Positions 11,414 through 23,463 of a DNA stretch of 64,000 nt are shown one piece after another. The notes under the pieces are model-generated. The model searched no databases. It was not told the DNA's origin and saw nothing but the letters and a program-made list of their open reading frames with translations. Both the position numbers and the translations under genes were made by a program. Position 1 is the stretch's first letter. Each line of letters starts with the position of its first letter. Source of the DNA: Papilionanthe hookeriana x Papilionanthe teres (taxonomy: Eukaryota > Streptophyta > Magnoliopsida > Asparagales > Orchidaceae); assembly GCA_022702705.1 (NCBI GenBank), contig CM040428.1:106410022-106474021 (forward strand). The letters are read 5' to 3'.

Positions 11414-11571
11414 TTAATTTAACATAATTTAAATTTAATTTAATTGAATTTAACTTAATTTAATTTAATTTAATTTCAATATTTTAAATTTAATTTTTTT
11501 TAATTTAATTTTTACTTAATTTAATTTAATTTAATTATAATTTATTTTAATTATAATTTAATTTAATTTAA
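11414..11571. repeat. AT pentanucleotide tract (TTTAA)n in LTR-1
   Basis: Iterated AATTT/TTTAA words. This is the same relative position as the longer tracts in LTR-4 and LTR-5, about 2.1-2.5 kb from the LTR end. Confidence 0.85.
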
Positions 11572-12014
11572 TTGTTAAACCATTTAATATTTTGAGCTTT
11601 CTTTTATTTAAGGGTTATTTATTTTTATTTTATTTTTTTTTTTGATTTACTTCGTTTGGATTTTCATTTTAATCTTAATTAAGGGTTAAATATTATTGAA
11701 GTGATTTATTTTAGGATTTTTTTGTTAAAGAATTAACATTCTCTCAAGTTATATCCCAATTTTTAATAATTTAAATTTTCATAAATCTTCCAAAATTTAA
11801 GTTATTTAAATAATTAAAGTTTCATTTTTGGTTTATTAAAATTGATTAATGGGTTCCTAGCCTTTTAATTTCCCAAAGTTTCAATCATCCAAGAAAGATA
11901 AAATCAAATATTTTATCCTCCATTTTAATTAAACATAAAATTTTAATAAAGGGTTTAAATTCTTTAATTACCTCTATGCCCTTTTAGGCTTATTTATTTC
12001 ATAACTCACTAAAT

Positions 12015-13240
12015 TGAGTTCAAATGAGATTAGAGGAGAAAATGTGATTTTTCTGAATTTATTTTAATTATTTTTAGTGAAAAATAAGGGATTTCAAGGA
12101 AAATTCAACAACATAACCAAAGTAAGGTTTCTATCCTTAAGAAAATTATGGGATGTTCCTAATGACCAGAGGACCACTTGGACTAATTTTGCTAACTTTT
12201 TAAATTATATTTTATTTATTATAATTATTTTGAGTTTTGGAGTGTTAATTAATTATAAAATAAAATTAAAGTTGAAAATAAATTTTATATTTTTCTTAAA
12301 TCTCTCTGTCCTCAAGATGTTCAGAGAAACAAATTTTACAATTTCTTGATTTTTCTTTGATTTATTGGAATTAATTTAGTAAAAATGTTGGAAAATACAT
12401 TTTTTAATATTCAAATTTTTTTAAGCATTTAAAATTCAATATCTTTACTTTGAGACTTGGGAAAAATATTTGGTTTATTCCTAAGTGATTAGGAGTCAAA
12501 ATGTGACATTTTTATGATTTTTATTATTTTTATGATTTTTATTATTTTTTAATTATTTAAATATCAAAAATATAAAAAAATGTAAAATTTTAGAAAATTC
12601 CAATTTTAATTTTTATAGACTCCTCTGATATCTGAGAGCCCACAAAACTAATTTGGTAAATTTTTGAAATGTATTTTTGGAGTTATGAATTTTTAAAGTT
12701 TAATTTTGATTATGTGACTTAATTAATTCATTTAGTGGGGTTAAACATTTTCAATTGATTTCAAATTTTTATGTGAGGTTCCTGTGATCCTAAAGATCAG
12801 TGAAGAATTATTTTCATGTTCTTTTAATGTGTGGTTAACCCTAATTAATTAAAGTTCAATTTTGAGTAATTAGGCCAATTAGGGTTATTCTTAATGGATT
12901 AACTCAAAATATAATTATCCTAGGGTCCTCTAGTCCTAAGAAAGTTTCCCAAATTTTCCTAGAATTTTCTAAGCAATATGCTAATTAATGTAATTAAAAT
13001 ACCAAAAACAGTGACATAAACTTGAAAAATACATAACTTTTCATAGAGATGGCCTCTGACCTTGAAAAATTCAGGGAATGTTCCCAAGATCAGAGGCTTC
13101 AAAAGCCCTATGGTCTCATGCCATGGTGAATTGTCTATACAAATGGAGAATCAAAATACTGAAATTAGTAGATAATTAATTAAAAATAAAATACTCATCA
13201 AAATAACTTGATTTCTTTTCCACATTGTTCTTCTCTGTTC
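12015..13240 (-). repeat. Degenerate ~150-bp unit array in LTR-1
   Basis: CCTCTGA/TCAGAGG dyads or their relics recur near 12030, 12167, 12303, 12470, 12622, 12781, 12925, 13050-13095 and 13228, a mean step of about 150 bp. The spacing matches the arrays in the four sister copies. Confidence 0.65.
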
Positions 13241-14147
13241 ACTGAGTAAGACATTATTTTTAGTTTATTTTTATGATTTTCTACACAAAGATATGGATTT
13301 TCTCAGTTCTGGGTATTTAAATAAATAGAAAAAATCCTATTTATCTACTTATCCGACTCAGCACCACGTCAACCTATTACGGATCGAAAGACCACGTGGC
13401 GCGCTCCTATTCGACGTTGCCATCTGAGTCAGCCGCCACGCGTCCCGCTGTCTCGCACCTTCCTCTGATCCGACGCAATCTGATCCGTTCAACCGATACA
13501 CGTGCGATAGGACGACACCTGGTCATCGTCTACGACTGGTGTGCACCCATGACCGTCCACACTAAAACCCTAACAGCTCTCTCATTTCTCAACGGATTTT
13601 CGTGTTCTTATGCTCTATGGATTTGTCTTGAAGAGACGAACACATCCATACAGTTTACATGCCATGAGATTAACTGAAATGAAATGAATAATTGCTGGAA
13701 GCTCGGGAGGAAGGAATGATCCACATGTTTGCTCTGAGAAGTGTAACTTCAATCAGAGAGTTGTGTCACCTTCGATTGCACCCAAGGAAGCTCCAGATGA
13801 AGTCTCTGGCTCTAGGGAATTGTCTCGGTATGAAAGTGTCCACAAGCGATTTCAAAGCTTGGAGGCTAGAGCAACTGGGTGGCCTGGAGAGGGGGCTTTC
13901 ACTAGGGAACTCCTTCTTTTGGTCCTGTGCAGGTGTGAGTGAGCTAATTTGGATTTGGTGGTGCTTTGGGAAATGTCCTGGTTTTGGGCTTGAATTTGAA
14001 CTTAGAAATTGAGCTCAGCTGGGGGAAATTAGGGCTGAAATCCAATGGGGATCAAGTGCTCTATGTGTGGAGAGTGGTCTGGAACAATTTTGACAGAGTT
14101 TCAGTAGGATTTGGTTCAGCACCTTCTTTGGCTGAGAGGTGGTGTGG

Positions 14148-14156
14148 TTTAAAATA
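14148..14156 (-). promoter_or_regulatory. Degraded TATA-like box of LTR-1
   Basis: TTTAAAATA on the plus strand. It aligns with the TATTTAAA box of LTR-3, LTR-4 and LTR-5, about 2.37 kb from the LTR start. It sits just upstream (in sense) of the conserved block that reads GAGAGGTGCTGAA in intact copies. Confidence 0.55.
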
Positions 14157-16522
14157 AAGGTGACTGGAGGGCTTCCCAGGGGGGTTTAGTGGCTTGGATC
14201 AACTGCTCTTGTGAGGAGACGAACAGCCATGGTGGCCATTAGGCATGGGACTTCTTAGCAAGGCAGAATTCAAAAATTGGCTCGCATGGGTGCTCTCGGC
14301 CTGGTGGTTTCCGGCGACTGTGGTGGCTGGCCTGCTAGGGTCAGGTCACCCTCAAGGTCAGGGAGGTTAGGGCTGTGGTTTAGTGCAGTTAATTGGCCAT
14401 GGACATGTGTAAAAGAGTTGAATTGAAATGGAATGGGGGCAGGCTATTTTGGGTTCAAATGAGTCAACACATGGTTTTGGGCTAGGTTCAACACCCAAGG
14501 CCTGATTTCAGGCTGAAAAGAATCACTTGGGTCTGCCAAGAGAAAATGGTGTGGTCTCCATCCATGGTGAGGTGTCTAAACATGGTTTAGTGTGTAGCAT
14601 GAATGGGGTTAAAAGTGCTTAAGGAAGACTTAAGAAAGGGGCCACTCTTCTTGCCATTAATGGCTTGGTGAGGTGGAAAGGGGTTCCCAAGGCTTGCATA
14701 TGGCTTATGCATGGCTCCATGGCTCCATATGGCTTAGGGACGGCTTGGCTTGATTTCATGAAAGTGGGTTTTAACGATTTAGAATATTTAAGGGTAATTT
14801 GGCACATGGCTTGGTTTAGAAAAATTTAATGATGAATTTGAAACTTAGGGAGTGATTTAAATCAAAGGGGATGATGAGGGGAAATTTCATGTGGGCTTTA
14901 GGATAGATTTTGGGCTTTTGGCTTTATTTTAGATGGCACTTTAGAAAGATTTAAGTAGGTGGGCTTTTAGGTTTGAAAACAAATTGGTAAATGGAAATTT
15001 TGTGAAGGATTGGGCCAAACAAATGTTGGGTTTAGTTTAGGGATGTATCATGAGTGATCTAGAATAGGTTTGAAATGATTTGGAGTTGAATTGGGTTTAA
15101 TTTGGGATTTTTTGGTAAAGGGGCCAAAGTGGGTCAAATTGGGCTAACTTGGGCTAAGGTTGGGCTAAGTTTGGATTTTATGTAAAATTAATGTTGAGAA
15201 ATGTTTATGGTGGTGCTACAAAGAGTTTTCAACTTTGGTTGGGCTTTGATTTTGGGATTTGGGCCCATTTGGGTTAGGTTTGGGTTTAGGCTAAAAATGG
15301 GGATTTCGATTTTGGGTTAGGTTTGGGTGGAGTTTAGGTTCAAATTTGGGGCAAATCTTGTTAGTGTTTTGTTTGTGGGGATATTAGCAAGGTTTAGGAA
15401 AAGATTTGGGGTTAATTGGAGTTGAATTGGGTTAGTTTGGGCCAAGTTTAGGTCATGGGCCAAAATTGGGCCTTAGGCTTCAAATTGGAATTAGATCCAA
15501 ATGTCAATCAAATTGGGCTTGGATTTTGTCTAGATTGATATTGGGGATATTGAATTGAAGTTTAGAATTGAATTAGAAAAATTGAGGTCAATTGGGATTA
15601 TTTGGTTTGACATTGGGCTTACTTTGGTTGAAAATGGGCCAAATTGGGGGTTTTGGTAAAAGTGAGTTAAATTCACAAAATTGGCCTATGGTGTAGTTGA
15701 ACAAAATGAAATTGAGATTATTTGGGATTTCTTGAAATTTTCTAGGAATTTTTGGAATTTATGGAATTTTTGGTTAAGAAGGGTACTTTGGGTATTTGGA
15801 GGGTATTGAGGGGTAATTTTTTGGAAATTTTGGTATATTTGTTTATGGATGATCATTTTGAGTGGGGGGAAATGTTTAGGATTATTTTTTGAGGAATTTT
15901 GGGTAATTTAGGTGATTTTGCAAATTTTGGGTAGTTTCAATGACATTTGGTAGGTTTAGTGGGTGTAGGTCGGGGGTCAAAAATTGAAATTTTGGAAAAA
16001 AGAAGATTGATCAAGTTTGAGTAGAATGGAATCACTTTGTTTGAGCCATGAAGCCATATCAAGCCCATAAGAGCCATGAGAGGACTCATTGGAGGCATTC
16101 ATTATGTTGTTCCAAACCCTCTTAGCCAAGGGCTCAGGGGTTGAGGACCATCCTTACGGATTACCTATATGAGTCAGAAAGTCAAGCTAGGTATGAATGG
16201 TTTTAGGATTTGAAATGTGTGTGAAAGTGTATTTTGTGCAGGTCAACCCTCAACAGAACAGGCCACCCAGGGTAGTCCTAAGGCCAAAGAGTCTTATAGG
16301 GAACTCATCCTTTAAACCTCCACATTTGATCCTAACCCTCCAAGTGACTTAGGGGTTTACAATCAAACTTATGGGGTTTGCAAGGAGTTAAGAGGTGTTT
16401 AAATTTCTAAGTGGTGGGTCCCATTTCTAGTCCTCTAAGATAGTCAAAGGGAAAGCCTAAGGCTAGATCCTAAGTACTAAGGAGAGAGAAGAGAAAAGTC
16501 CTCATCAAAAATGAGGTCAACA

Positions 16523-17665
16523 GTCACCCGCGCCATCCTCTTCATCATCATCATCATCCCAAAAACTTGTAGAATCATAATGTTGATACTATTGATATGA
16601 AGGAAATACTACGCTCTGATCACATCGAATAAGTTTCTCCAAAGAGGTGTTGTATTTCTCTTCATAATCACTACGCCTTCTTAATTAAGTCTCAATTTGA
16701 TCTACATAGTTTTCTAAATTTGTTACCTTATCTGTAGCATAGTCGATGTTATCCATCATTCTTTTTCAGCAATTAAATCTGTGAATATGGACTGCTAGAT
16801 CTATCATGTGATATAGATGCATGAGATGTAGAAGAACGCGATGTAGAAGCACTAGAATGTCTAGAAAATCCCCCTCTCCAGCCAAAAATTGATTGCTTAG
16901 AATAAGACGTCATATTAACACTAGTAATGGGCTATAGAGGTTGCAGAATCTCCTCCCAACTATCAACTTTTACACTAGCTTTCTCACATAAAGAAAAGAT
17001 TAAGGATGCGAATCCCAAAACTTCAGCAGTGGTAGCTCTGGCAGAACTGGTAATAATCTAATAAATCAGAGATCCAATATTAATCGGCTTGTACTGCTGA
17101 ATGCAGTAGTTCAGTGTAGCCCTCTCTCTGGTCACTTCACTAAGATGGTTTGTAGGAAGTAGACGAAAAAAAAATAATGTTATGCTTTCGCTGTGGTATC
17201 CATCTTCAATGTCAGAAAATTCACACTTCTTCCACTGGTAATTTTCCATAAACCTCTTCCATTAATTATTGAAGAAATGATCTCATCTAACTCCTCCGTA
17301 GGATTGTAATTAGCATAAAAACTTATAGTATCCAAAGGCGGTTGGTAAAATGAATTTATTACCTCTGATGAAAATGTTACTAACTTTCCTCTTACCATCA
17401 CCAGATCATCCTCTAATTCAGGGAGATTGGCATAGAATTCTCAAACTACATAAATCACCACAACAACAAAAAAATAGCAGAATCTATCCTGCTGTAGGTG
17501 AACAATTAAGTCTTCTACTTTTTTGCCCGGATTCTTAAAATAACGCTCATAAATTAATTTCCTTGATTGCAGCACATTAATGTATCTCTCTTGAGCTTTC
17601 ATACTAACATACTTGCTCGAATCGAATGTAGCTTTCCCCTTGCTCCACTTCATCCTCGGTGTCAT
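16523..17665 (-). pseudogene. Athila post-integrase ORF with putative plant transposon protein domain
   Basis: The minus-strand reading starts at 17665 (MTPRMKWSKGKATFDSSKYV). It shows the features of the 'putative plant transposon protein' domain found in many plant genomes next to Athila-type pol: EFYANLPELEDD, VRGKLVTFSSEVINSFYQPP, LLPTNHLSEVTRERATLNYCI and INIGSLIY. An in-frame stop lies before EFYAN (near 17440) and a frameshift near 17190-17240. The C-terminal part is Ser-rich (SRHSSASTSRSSTSHAS), then ends in an Asp/Glu-rich tail at 16523-16570. The tail is cut by the LTR-1 insertion. Athila elements carry an env-position ORF here; whether this protein is envelope-like is unknown. I see no clear membrane segment. 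The family match is from memory of the motifs. Confidence 0.65.
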
Positions 17666-19149
17666 TTATAAAAATTACAATAAATTCACAATAAATTCAA
17701 AATGAACCCTAACCCACTAGATCTAACTTCTAAAGGCATAAACTCACTTTTCCATGTAAAATCCATCAATCAAATCTTTACCATGAATAGTTAATTGAAT
17801 ATTTTCCATAATGCACTCCAAATTAATGGTGAAAATAAAAAAAACTTTACGTAATAAAGAAGATCTAACCTTGAGAAGAAGAAATCTAACAAATTATGAC
17901 TCAAATTTCACCAAGTTTTTTTCACTTTTGGGAAAGACCTAAGTCCAAAATCGTGAGAGCTTGAGGAAGAAGAGGAAGAAATGGAGAAAATTTGAGTTTT
18001 TGGCTCTTAAAATCGTCATGAACCAATTTTTGTGAATATGCGCTTACACGCGACTGGTTCGAAGCTTAGGCGCTTAGCTCTCGGGTTTGCTAGCGCTTAA
18101 GCGTAGGGAATTAGCGCTTACGCGCCAATGCACAATTTATTATATTTCCAAATTTTTGTTTAAATGCACATCTTCTTAAAGCAACCACCCGTATATTGTC
18201 TTAATAAATCCTAATAACAATTTTCTTCCCCTATTGCTCTCTTCTTTCTAAAAAATTCTCAATTTTTCACAACTTAGATTCGACACAATAACACAAAATT
18301 TTCACACAAACAAAACACTTTCATTCACATATTTAATAAGTAAAAACACACTTCACATTTCTAATCTCCACTCCAAAAGGTTTTGGATGAGATATCATCT
18401 AAATTCATCTCAATACAAGACAAACTGACATTAAACATTAAGACAAACAAACACAAACAACAAGCAAACAAACATAGAATCTAGGTCTTAATTCCATTCT
18501 CCATTAAGTGGAACATATCCTAAACTTTATTTGTTTCTTCCGAACCATTTGACACATAGATTTGATAGAACGGACGATGATGAAGAACTGCTATAGAATC
18601 AAATTCAATCCACTTATTTTTTCAGATACATCGCCTTGTCTGCTTCTTCAATATAACTGGTATGACTAAAATGTAATTTGAGATGTCATCAAATATGCAA
18701 TAAACGTGCGTTAGTTTCATTTACCTTTGCCTCAATTGAAACCACATCAGCCTCAATTTTTGCAATCTTCTCTACTATTCCTTCAATACTAACGTCTAAG
18801 GATACGTTATATAACTCTCGCGTGCTTTGACTTACAAACTTCTTCTTACTGATATCATCCTTCTTCCTTAAATAATTCTTCTAAGATGTCTTTTTTGCCA
18901 ACTTATCACTTATTACAACTTAAATCTCTCTTAACTTAGACTTAAGAATAAAAATTTGGAAGGGGGGGGGGGGGGCGAAAATTCTCTTAATTTTCAGGCC
19001 ATTTATAGAGTTTGGAAGAACCTATACCCACTTACCACGTCTAAAACCATCAAATAATGTTCATGACCACTTTAACAATTTTAATTCTTCTAGAACATTA
19101 TTTAGGCACGTATTTATAACTCCTATGCTTAAGCACCAAATCTGAGTGC
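17666..19149 (-). other. Athila post-integrase spacer
   Basis: Non-coding stretch upstream of the plant-transposon-domain ORF. The part at 18880-19149 is similar to 29027-29280 of Athila-2, which lies directly after its integrase, so this is the same post-integrase spacer of a different Athila copy. It carries palindromic GCGCTTAAGCG / GCGCTTACGCG words at 18040-18130 and 19115-19140. The spacer is cut exactly at 19150 by the start of an Athila LTR in the opposite orientation. Confidence 0.6.
18962..18975 (+). repeat. Poly-G run of 14
   Basis: Uninterrupted run of 14 G inside the Athila spacer. The homologous place in Athila-2 (about 29085-29105) has mixed sequence, so this is a private expansion or an assembly-sensitive site. 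Confidence 0.95.
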
Positions 19150-20430
19150 TGATATACCTAAAATATGTAATATTTTTATACACATTTTTATACCTATTTT
19201 TGATGATATTGCACTTTAATGGAAGTTATTTGTGTGTTATTCTATCAGGTACACTTAACTGGACTAAATGTATCAAAAGAAAGGTTCAAATTTAGAGCTA
19301 AAATAAAGAAGATGATAAAATGAATTAGGGGGCCTAAGCACCCACATCTGGCGCTTAAGCGTCCAAATCTGGTGCCTAAGCGCCGGCAGACAGAGAAGGC
19401 CATGCCTAAGCGCCATAAACCTTGCGCTTATGCGCATGTAGTTACTTTGCAATTTTAAGGAATTTTTTGTAAATTTTGAAGAGGTGTTTGAGGCATCCTT
19501 TAGTACAAACATGGGTAACTGATTAAGGGTGCCACAAGACATTCAAATTTCACTTGAAACGATGCATCTCTTGGGTAGATTAATTGAATATGGGCACATT
19601 TTGAAGAAACACCAAGGCATCTTTTGAGAAAGTTTAAGAGAAAGGACTTGAAGGAGAGAAGAGAGTTCTTTTAGAGAGAGGTTAGAGAGTTTTTAGAGGT
19701 TGTTAAGAGTAGTTAAAGTAAGAAGTTGTAGGATTCTTACTTAGAGTTTCTTCACACTTTTCTCATTCCTAGTGAAAGAGAAGGTGAGTAGGGATTTCAA
19801 AGTAAAATATCCATTGTTGTAGCGAGATTTAAACCCTCTTGGGTTGGGCGAATAGTCCAAGGGAATCTTGTAAGAGAAAGGAAGATATTCAAAAGAACTT
19901 CTAGAGTTTGGTGGAGAGGAACTTGAGATAACTTTTTATCTTTGTAATTCATTTAGTTTTAAATGAGACTTCTTGTGTTTTCAACATGGATTTCAAGTAG
20001 TTTTCTTTATATTTTTCTTTAAAATGAAAATTAATTAAGTGTTGGATGAAAGTTGTGGAAGTATTGATCTTCAATGTTGGAAGAACTTGTGTCAATTTAA
20101 TCCTTGAACTTCATTTACTTCTTAATTTGGCAAATTAAGATGTTAACATTTATTGAGAGAACATTTAAGATCCTAGTAGGTATTGTCTCAACCAATTATA
20201 GGTAGAAATCACATGAGATTTTATTGATGAGAAAATAATTCATATAATTTTGTGCAAATAAATAGGGAAATAAACTTTGATGGGTGTAGAATTAGAGGAC
20301 TTTAGGGTGATAGACTAAAGCCCCTAATGTGGTTTATAGTTTTAGTTTTTGATGCAGGATGTTAGCCCCATGGTGGAGGGAAAGGAGGACTTTAAAGTGA
20401 GAGCTAGTATCTTCTCTACTTAACCCCTCA
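19150..20430 (+). mobile_element. Athila-1 5' LTR, 3' end truncated
   Basis: Starts TGATATACC, the same start as the minus-strand Athila-2 LTR at 42144, and shares with it a 'GATATTGCACTTTAATGGAAG' region. GCGCC palindromic words lie at 19330-19440. The end matching the 23300-23456 block of the next LTR, and a primer site, are missing. The LTR passes at about 20430-20445 straight into gag C-terminal sequence, so a deletion removed the LTR end, primer site, leader and gag N-terminus. Confidence 0.7.
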
Positions 20431-20440
20431 GTTTCAAAAG

Positions 20441-20990
20441 TGGTGTTACAAATGGTAAATTGTTTCAAATTCAAGGAGCTGCTACAAGAAATATTGAAAA
20501 TCAGTTGGGCAAATTACAAATTTGCTAAATAATAGAACCAAAGGAACACTTCCTAGTAATTCAAAAGTAAATCCAAAAGACCAGAATAAAGAGCATGTAA
20601 AGGCTGTTCAACTTAGAAGTGGAAGAGAGTTGGATTGCGGAGTTCAAAAAGAGATTGAAGTAGAGAAAGAAGAAATTGAAAAACCTTAAGTGGACGCTCC
20701 AGAAGGTTTTGAGAGACCTATTTATCCACTTAAGATTGATTTAGAAAAATCGTTACCACCTCTATTTCCTCAAAGACTTCGTCAACAAAAGTTGGATAAA
20801 CAAATTTCAAATTTTTTGGAAATCTTTAAAAAGCATACAATTAATATTCCTTTTGCTGAAGCTATAGAATAAATGTCAGGCTATGTTAAGTTTATGAAGG
20901 ATATTCACGACAGGAAGAGGAATTTTAAAGATAAATAGATAGTTACAGTTAGTAAGGAGTACAGTGCTATAATTCAGAAAAAACATCCTG
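20441..20990 (+). pseudogene. Athila-1 gag C-terminal part
   Basis: The reading shows the Athila gag tail: 'QGAATRNIENQLG', a degraded 'GTLPSNSKVNPKDQ' block, KAVQLRSGRELD, then PEGFERPIYPLKIDLEKSLPPLFPQRLRQQKLDKQISNFLEIFKKHTINIPFAEAIE (frame 20690-20872 open). This last block is the usual lead-in to the Athila protease. The matching piece in Athila-2 is split by LTR-3 at exactly the LRSGRE position. Stops near 20690 and 20870 disrupt it. The N-terminal capsid part is absent. Confidence 0.8.
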
Positions 20991-21655
20991 AAAAGCTTAA
21001 AGATCCTGGAAGCTTCACAATTCCATGTGTAATTGGAGGAAAATTTTTTTTGAAAAGCATTATGAGATTTGTTTGTAAGCATTACTTTATGCCATTATCT
21101 ACATTTGAAAGACTGAGATTAGGAGAAATATCTCCTAGAATTGTAACCTTGCAATTAGTAGTTCATTCTGTAACATATCCTAAGAGAGTTGTAGAAGATG
21201 TTTTGGTGAATGTGGATCAATATATCTTTCTTATTGATTTCATTGTGTTAGATATGGAGGAACATAAAGAGATACATATTATTTTAGGGAGAATTTTCTT
21301 AACGACAGGTAGAGTAATGATAGATGTGCAAAAAGGGAAATTAACTATACATGTTAATGATCAAACGGTTACTTTTAATATTTCCAAATCAATGAAATAC
21401 CTTAAAAAAGCTAAAGATGATGAATTTTTCAGGATGGATGTAATGAGATATCTTAGTGAATGCCATTTCAAAAAAACTTATAAAGAGAATTCAAAAATGA
21501 AGGAATTGGAACACGAGATAGAAGAGGAATTAAAACATTTTAATGATTTTATTGAAGAAGATTCAATTTTTTGTTCAAGAAAGTTTCTAAGTTTTGGACA
21601 TGACAGAAAAAGGAAAATCTTTTATCTATCAATTGAGAAACCTCCTAAACTTTAA
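20991..21655 (+). pseudogene. Athila-1 protease, active site lost
   Basis: Athila-type aspartic protease. The open frame 21050-21655 contains MPLSTFERLRLGEISPRIVTLQL, SVTYPKRVVEDVLVNVDQYIFLIDFIVLDME and IILGRIFLTTGRVMIDVQKGKLTIHVNDQTVTFNI, then a Glu-rich linker (MKELEHEIEEELKHF). The catalytic segment upstream of MPLS, which reads CDLGASINLM in Athila-2, is here out of frame and altered (stop at the Cys codon, Gly-Ala replaced). The rest of the domain is long and open (201 codons), but the protease cannot be active. Confidence 0.85.
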
Positions 21656-21895
21656 TTGAAGTTACTTCTGAAACATTTAAAATATGCCTTATTAGGTGAT
21701 TCCTCAACTTTGCCGGTTATAATTTCCTCGTACGTAAACTTTAGAAGAAGAAGAGTGTTTGCTAAAATTTTTGAAGAAATATAAGAAAGCCTTTGGATGG
21801 AAAATTGCTGACATTAAAAGAATCAGTCCTTCAATTTGTATGCATAGAATCCTGATGGAAGAAAACTACAAACCCAGGATTGATCCTTGATCGAC
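21656..21895 (+). pseudogene. Athila-1 start of reverse transcriptase, truncated
   Basis: The reading continues with the pre-RT block (LLLKHLKYALLGDSSTL, then LKKYKKAFGWKIADIKRISPSICMHRILMEENYKPRID), typical of the Athila RT N-terminus, and stops at about 21890. Palm, RNase H and integrase are missing. An LTR start follows within about 15 bp, so an internal deletion joined the RT start to the 3' LTR. The polypurine tract is also missing. Confidence 0.8.
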
Positions 21896-21903
21896 TGAAA
21901 ATT

Positions 21904-23456
21904 TGATAGCATTTTACTATCCATTTCATACCTGTTTTTGATGATATTGTACTTTAAAGGAAGGAATTTTTCATGATTTCATGCAGGTACAATGATTTTA
22001 GTCCTTTGGAGCAAAAGGAAGAAAAATGAGTAAATTTGGAGCAAAATGGCACAAAAGTGCATTTTATTGAACTAGCGCTGAACTGCGCTGTCAACAGCGC
22101 CGTACAACACTATCTTACAGATAATTAAGACCATTCTGGGGGAATAATGAGTCTAACTGCGTCCTATCAAGCGCTAAACCACACCCTATCCCGATTTTGA
22201 ACTAAATTAAATGTATTTGGCCAGATTTGGAAGGGTTGCTTTAGGAAACTCTTAGGAATTCAGTTTTGGCCAAATTTAAATACTTTTGGAGCCATGTTTA
22301 GAAGGGGGGAAGAAGAGAAGAGAAGAGTTTAGAGTTTAGAGAGAGTTTCTTTCAATTTTAGTGTAGGAAATTGGGTTTTGTGTTTTCTCTTCTAAGGAGT
22401 GTGTCAGGAGAGGGAAAGTGAGAGATTTCTTCTTCCTTACTTATCTAAAGAGAGAATTGTGTGTTGTTGTGAAGAAAGAAGAGGAGTTAAAGGAATTCCA
22501 TGAGATTCGCTTGGGGAGGAGTTTGAGATAAGTTTTCTTTACTTTAATTTGTTTGTATGACGTTGTTTTTATATATAAAATCCATGTTTTGTGATCTTTT
22601 CCTCATGAGTCTTGAGTAGATTTCCGTTTTTTTCCTTTTCATGTGATCTGTTGATATTGTGATATGGAAATGATGTGCCGATTTTTTATGGAGAATTTGT
22701 GATGACCTTTTCACTTTAAACTTTATTTAATTTTTGATCTGGCTAATTAAATTGTTAAAAATTGTTGGGAAATATATTTTCTGAAAGGATTATGAGTTCC
22801 TCAACAAAAGTGAAGGTCACATTCAATGTCCAAAAATGAGAGATGTAGTTCACGGGGATTGAGTGCAATTTGGTCCTAATGTTTGAAAACTGAAGCGAGA
22901 GTTAGCCTTCAGGTGAAGGGAAGTGGGAGCTTTGGAGTGAGAGTCAGTATTCTCCTAGCCTAACCACATATTTAGGGACTAAACTTAGGATTAGCCAATG
23001 TTCTTTATACGTTGAAATATGGGTAAAGAATAGGAATGCTCCTATTTGGCACAATGCATTAGCATCACTGATCTATATCACAATAATCATCACATTATTA
23101 ATGGAAATGAGGTAGAATGTTTCTTGCAACTCAACTTTGTTATAAATTTAGTATTGTATTAGTTTAACTTGCTAGAGTTTAGAACGTATTTTGGTAGAAA
23201 TAGTAACTATAACTGTTGACTTTATTTTAAGAATTAAACTTACTTGCAATTGTGTTGCGATTCGATAAGTGATTTCTGTACTACGCCATAAAATTAAAGC
23301 CTCCCTGTGGGATCGATATTCTAGGACTCCACTAGAGCCCTGTATTACTTGAGTGATACATATACTTGCATTTAATTGTGTGACTCATTATAAAAATAAA
23401 TCAATATATATTTAAATCCGAGTTCATAAATTTTGGCAAAGTTAAAAAGTCGCACA
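21904..23456 (+). mobile_element. Athila LTR (1.55 kb), followed by primer site
   Basis: Begins TGATAGC and ends CGCACA, 7 bp before the primer site at 23464. It is the 3' partner of the truncated Athila-1 piece and, at the same time, the 5' LTR of the next Athila piece. This shared-LTR arrangement is expected after recombination between two tandem copies. Blocks shared with the other Athila LTRs here include the 'TTTGATGATATTG' start and the 'GATCGATATTC' region near 23310. Confidence 0.78.
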
Positions 23457-23463
23457 AAGTTTT

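Larger units (their letters stand above)
1..16522 (-). mobile_element. Tat/Ogre-like Ty3/gypsy retrotransposon Tat-1 (5' LTR and internal region; 3' end outside window)
   Basis: On the minus strand the order is 5' LTR (16522 down to 9215), tRNA-Arg-like primer site, leader, gag, protease, RT, RNase H, a second archaeal-type RNase H, then integrase running off the left window edge. The RT/RNase H/aRNase H/integrase order with two RNase H modules is diagnostic of the Tat (Ogre/Retand) lineage. The 3' LTR, polypurine tract and right target duplication lie left of base 1. Frameshifts and stops occur in every domain, so this copy is not autonomous. An Athila-type remnant is nested in its leader at 7168-8755. 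The element sits inside the acidic tail of an older Athila post-integrase ORF; the host bases next to the LTR are GTCAC at 16523-16527. Confidence 0.88.
9215..16522 (-). mobile_element. LTR-1: 7.3 kb 5' LTR of Tat-1
   Basis: Sense is the minus strand: it starts TGTTGACCTCATTTTTGATG at 16522 and ends GCCGATA at 9215 (the terminal CA has become TA). It lies 5 bp from the primer site. It contains, in sense order, a terminal hairpin, a T/G-poor U3 with many GCCCA words, a degraded TATA box (14148-14156), an array of ~150-bp units (about 13240-12015), an AT pentanucleotide tract and a (TA)n tract. No retrotransposon protein domain is found inside. The other copies (LTR-3, -4, -5) are collinear over their whole length, so the size is not due to a private nested insertion. 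Confidence 0.88.

Noticed and set aside
15100..15500. Interstitial telomere-like sequence (GGGTTTAG, GGGTTAGG words)
   Set aside because: Words such as TTTGGGTTAGG occur but are not in tandem, and they fit the general GGGTTT/CCCAAA bias of the LTR U3.
16530..16570. TCATCA trinucleotide repeat as a microsatellite
   Set aside because: It is explained as the Asp/Glu codons of the acidic C-terminal tail of the Athila post-integrase ORF.
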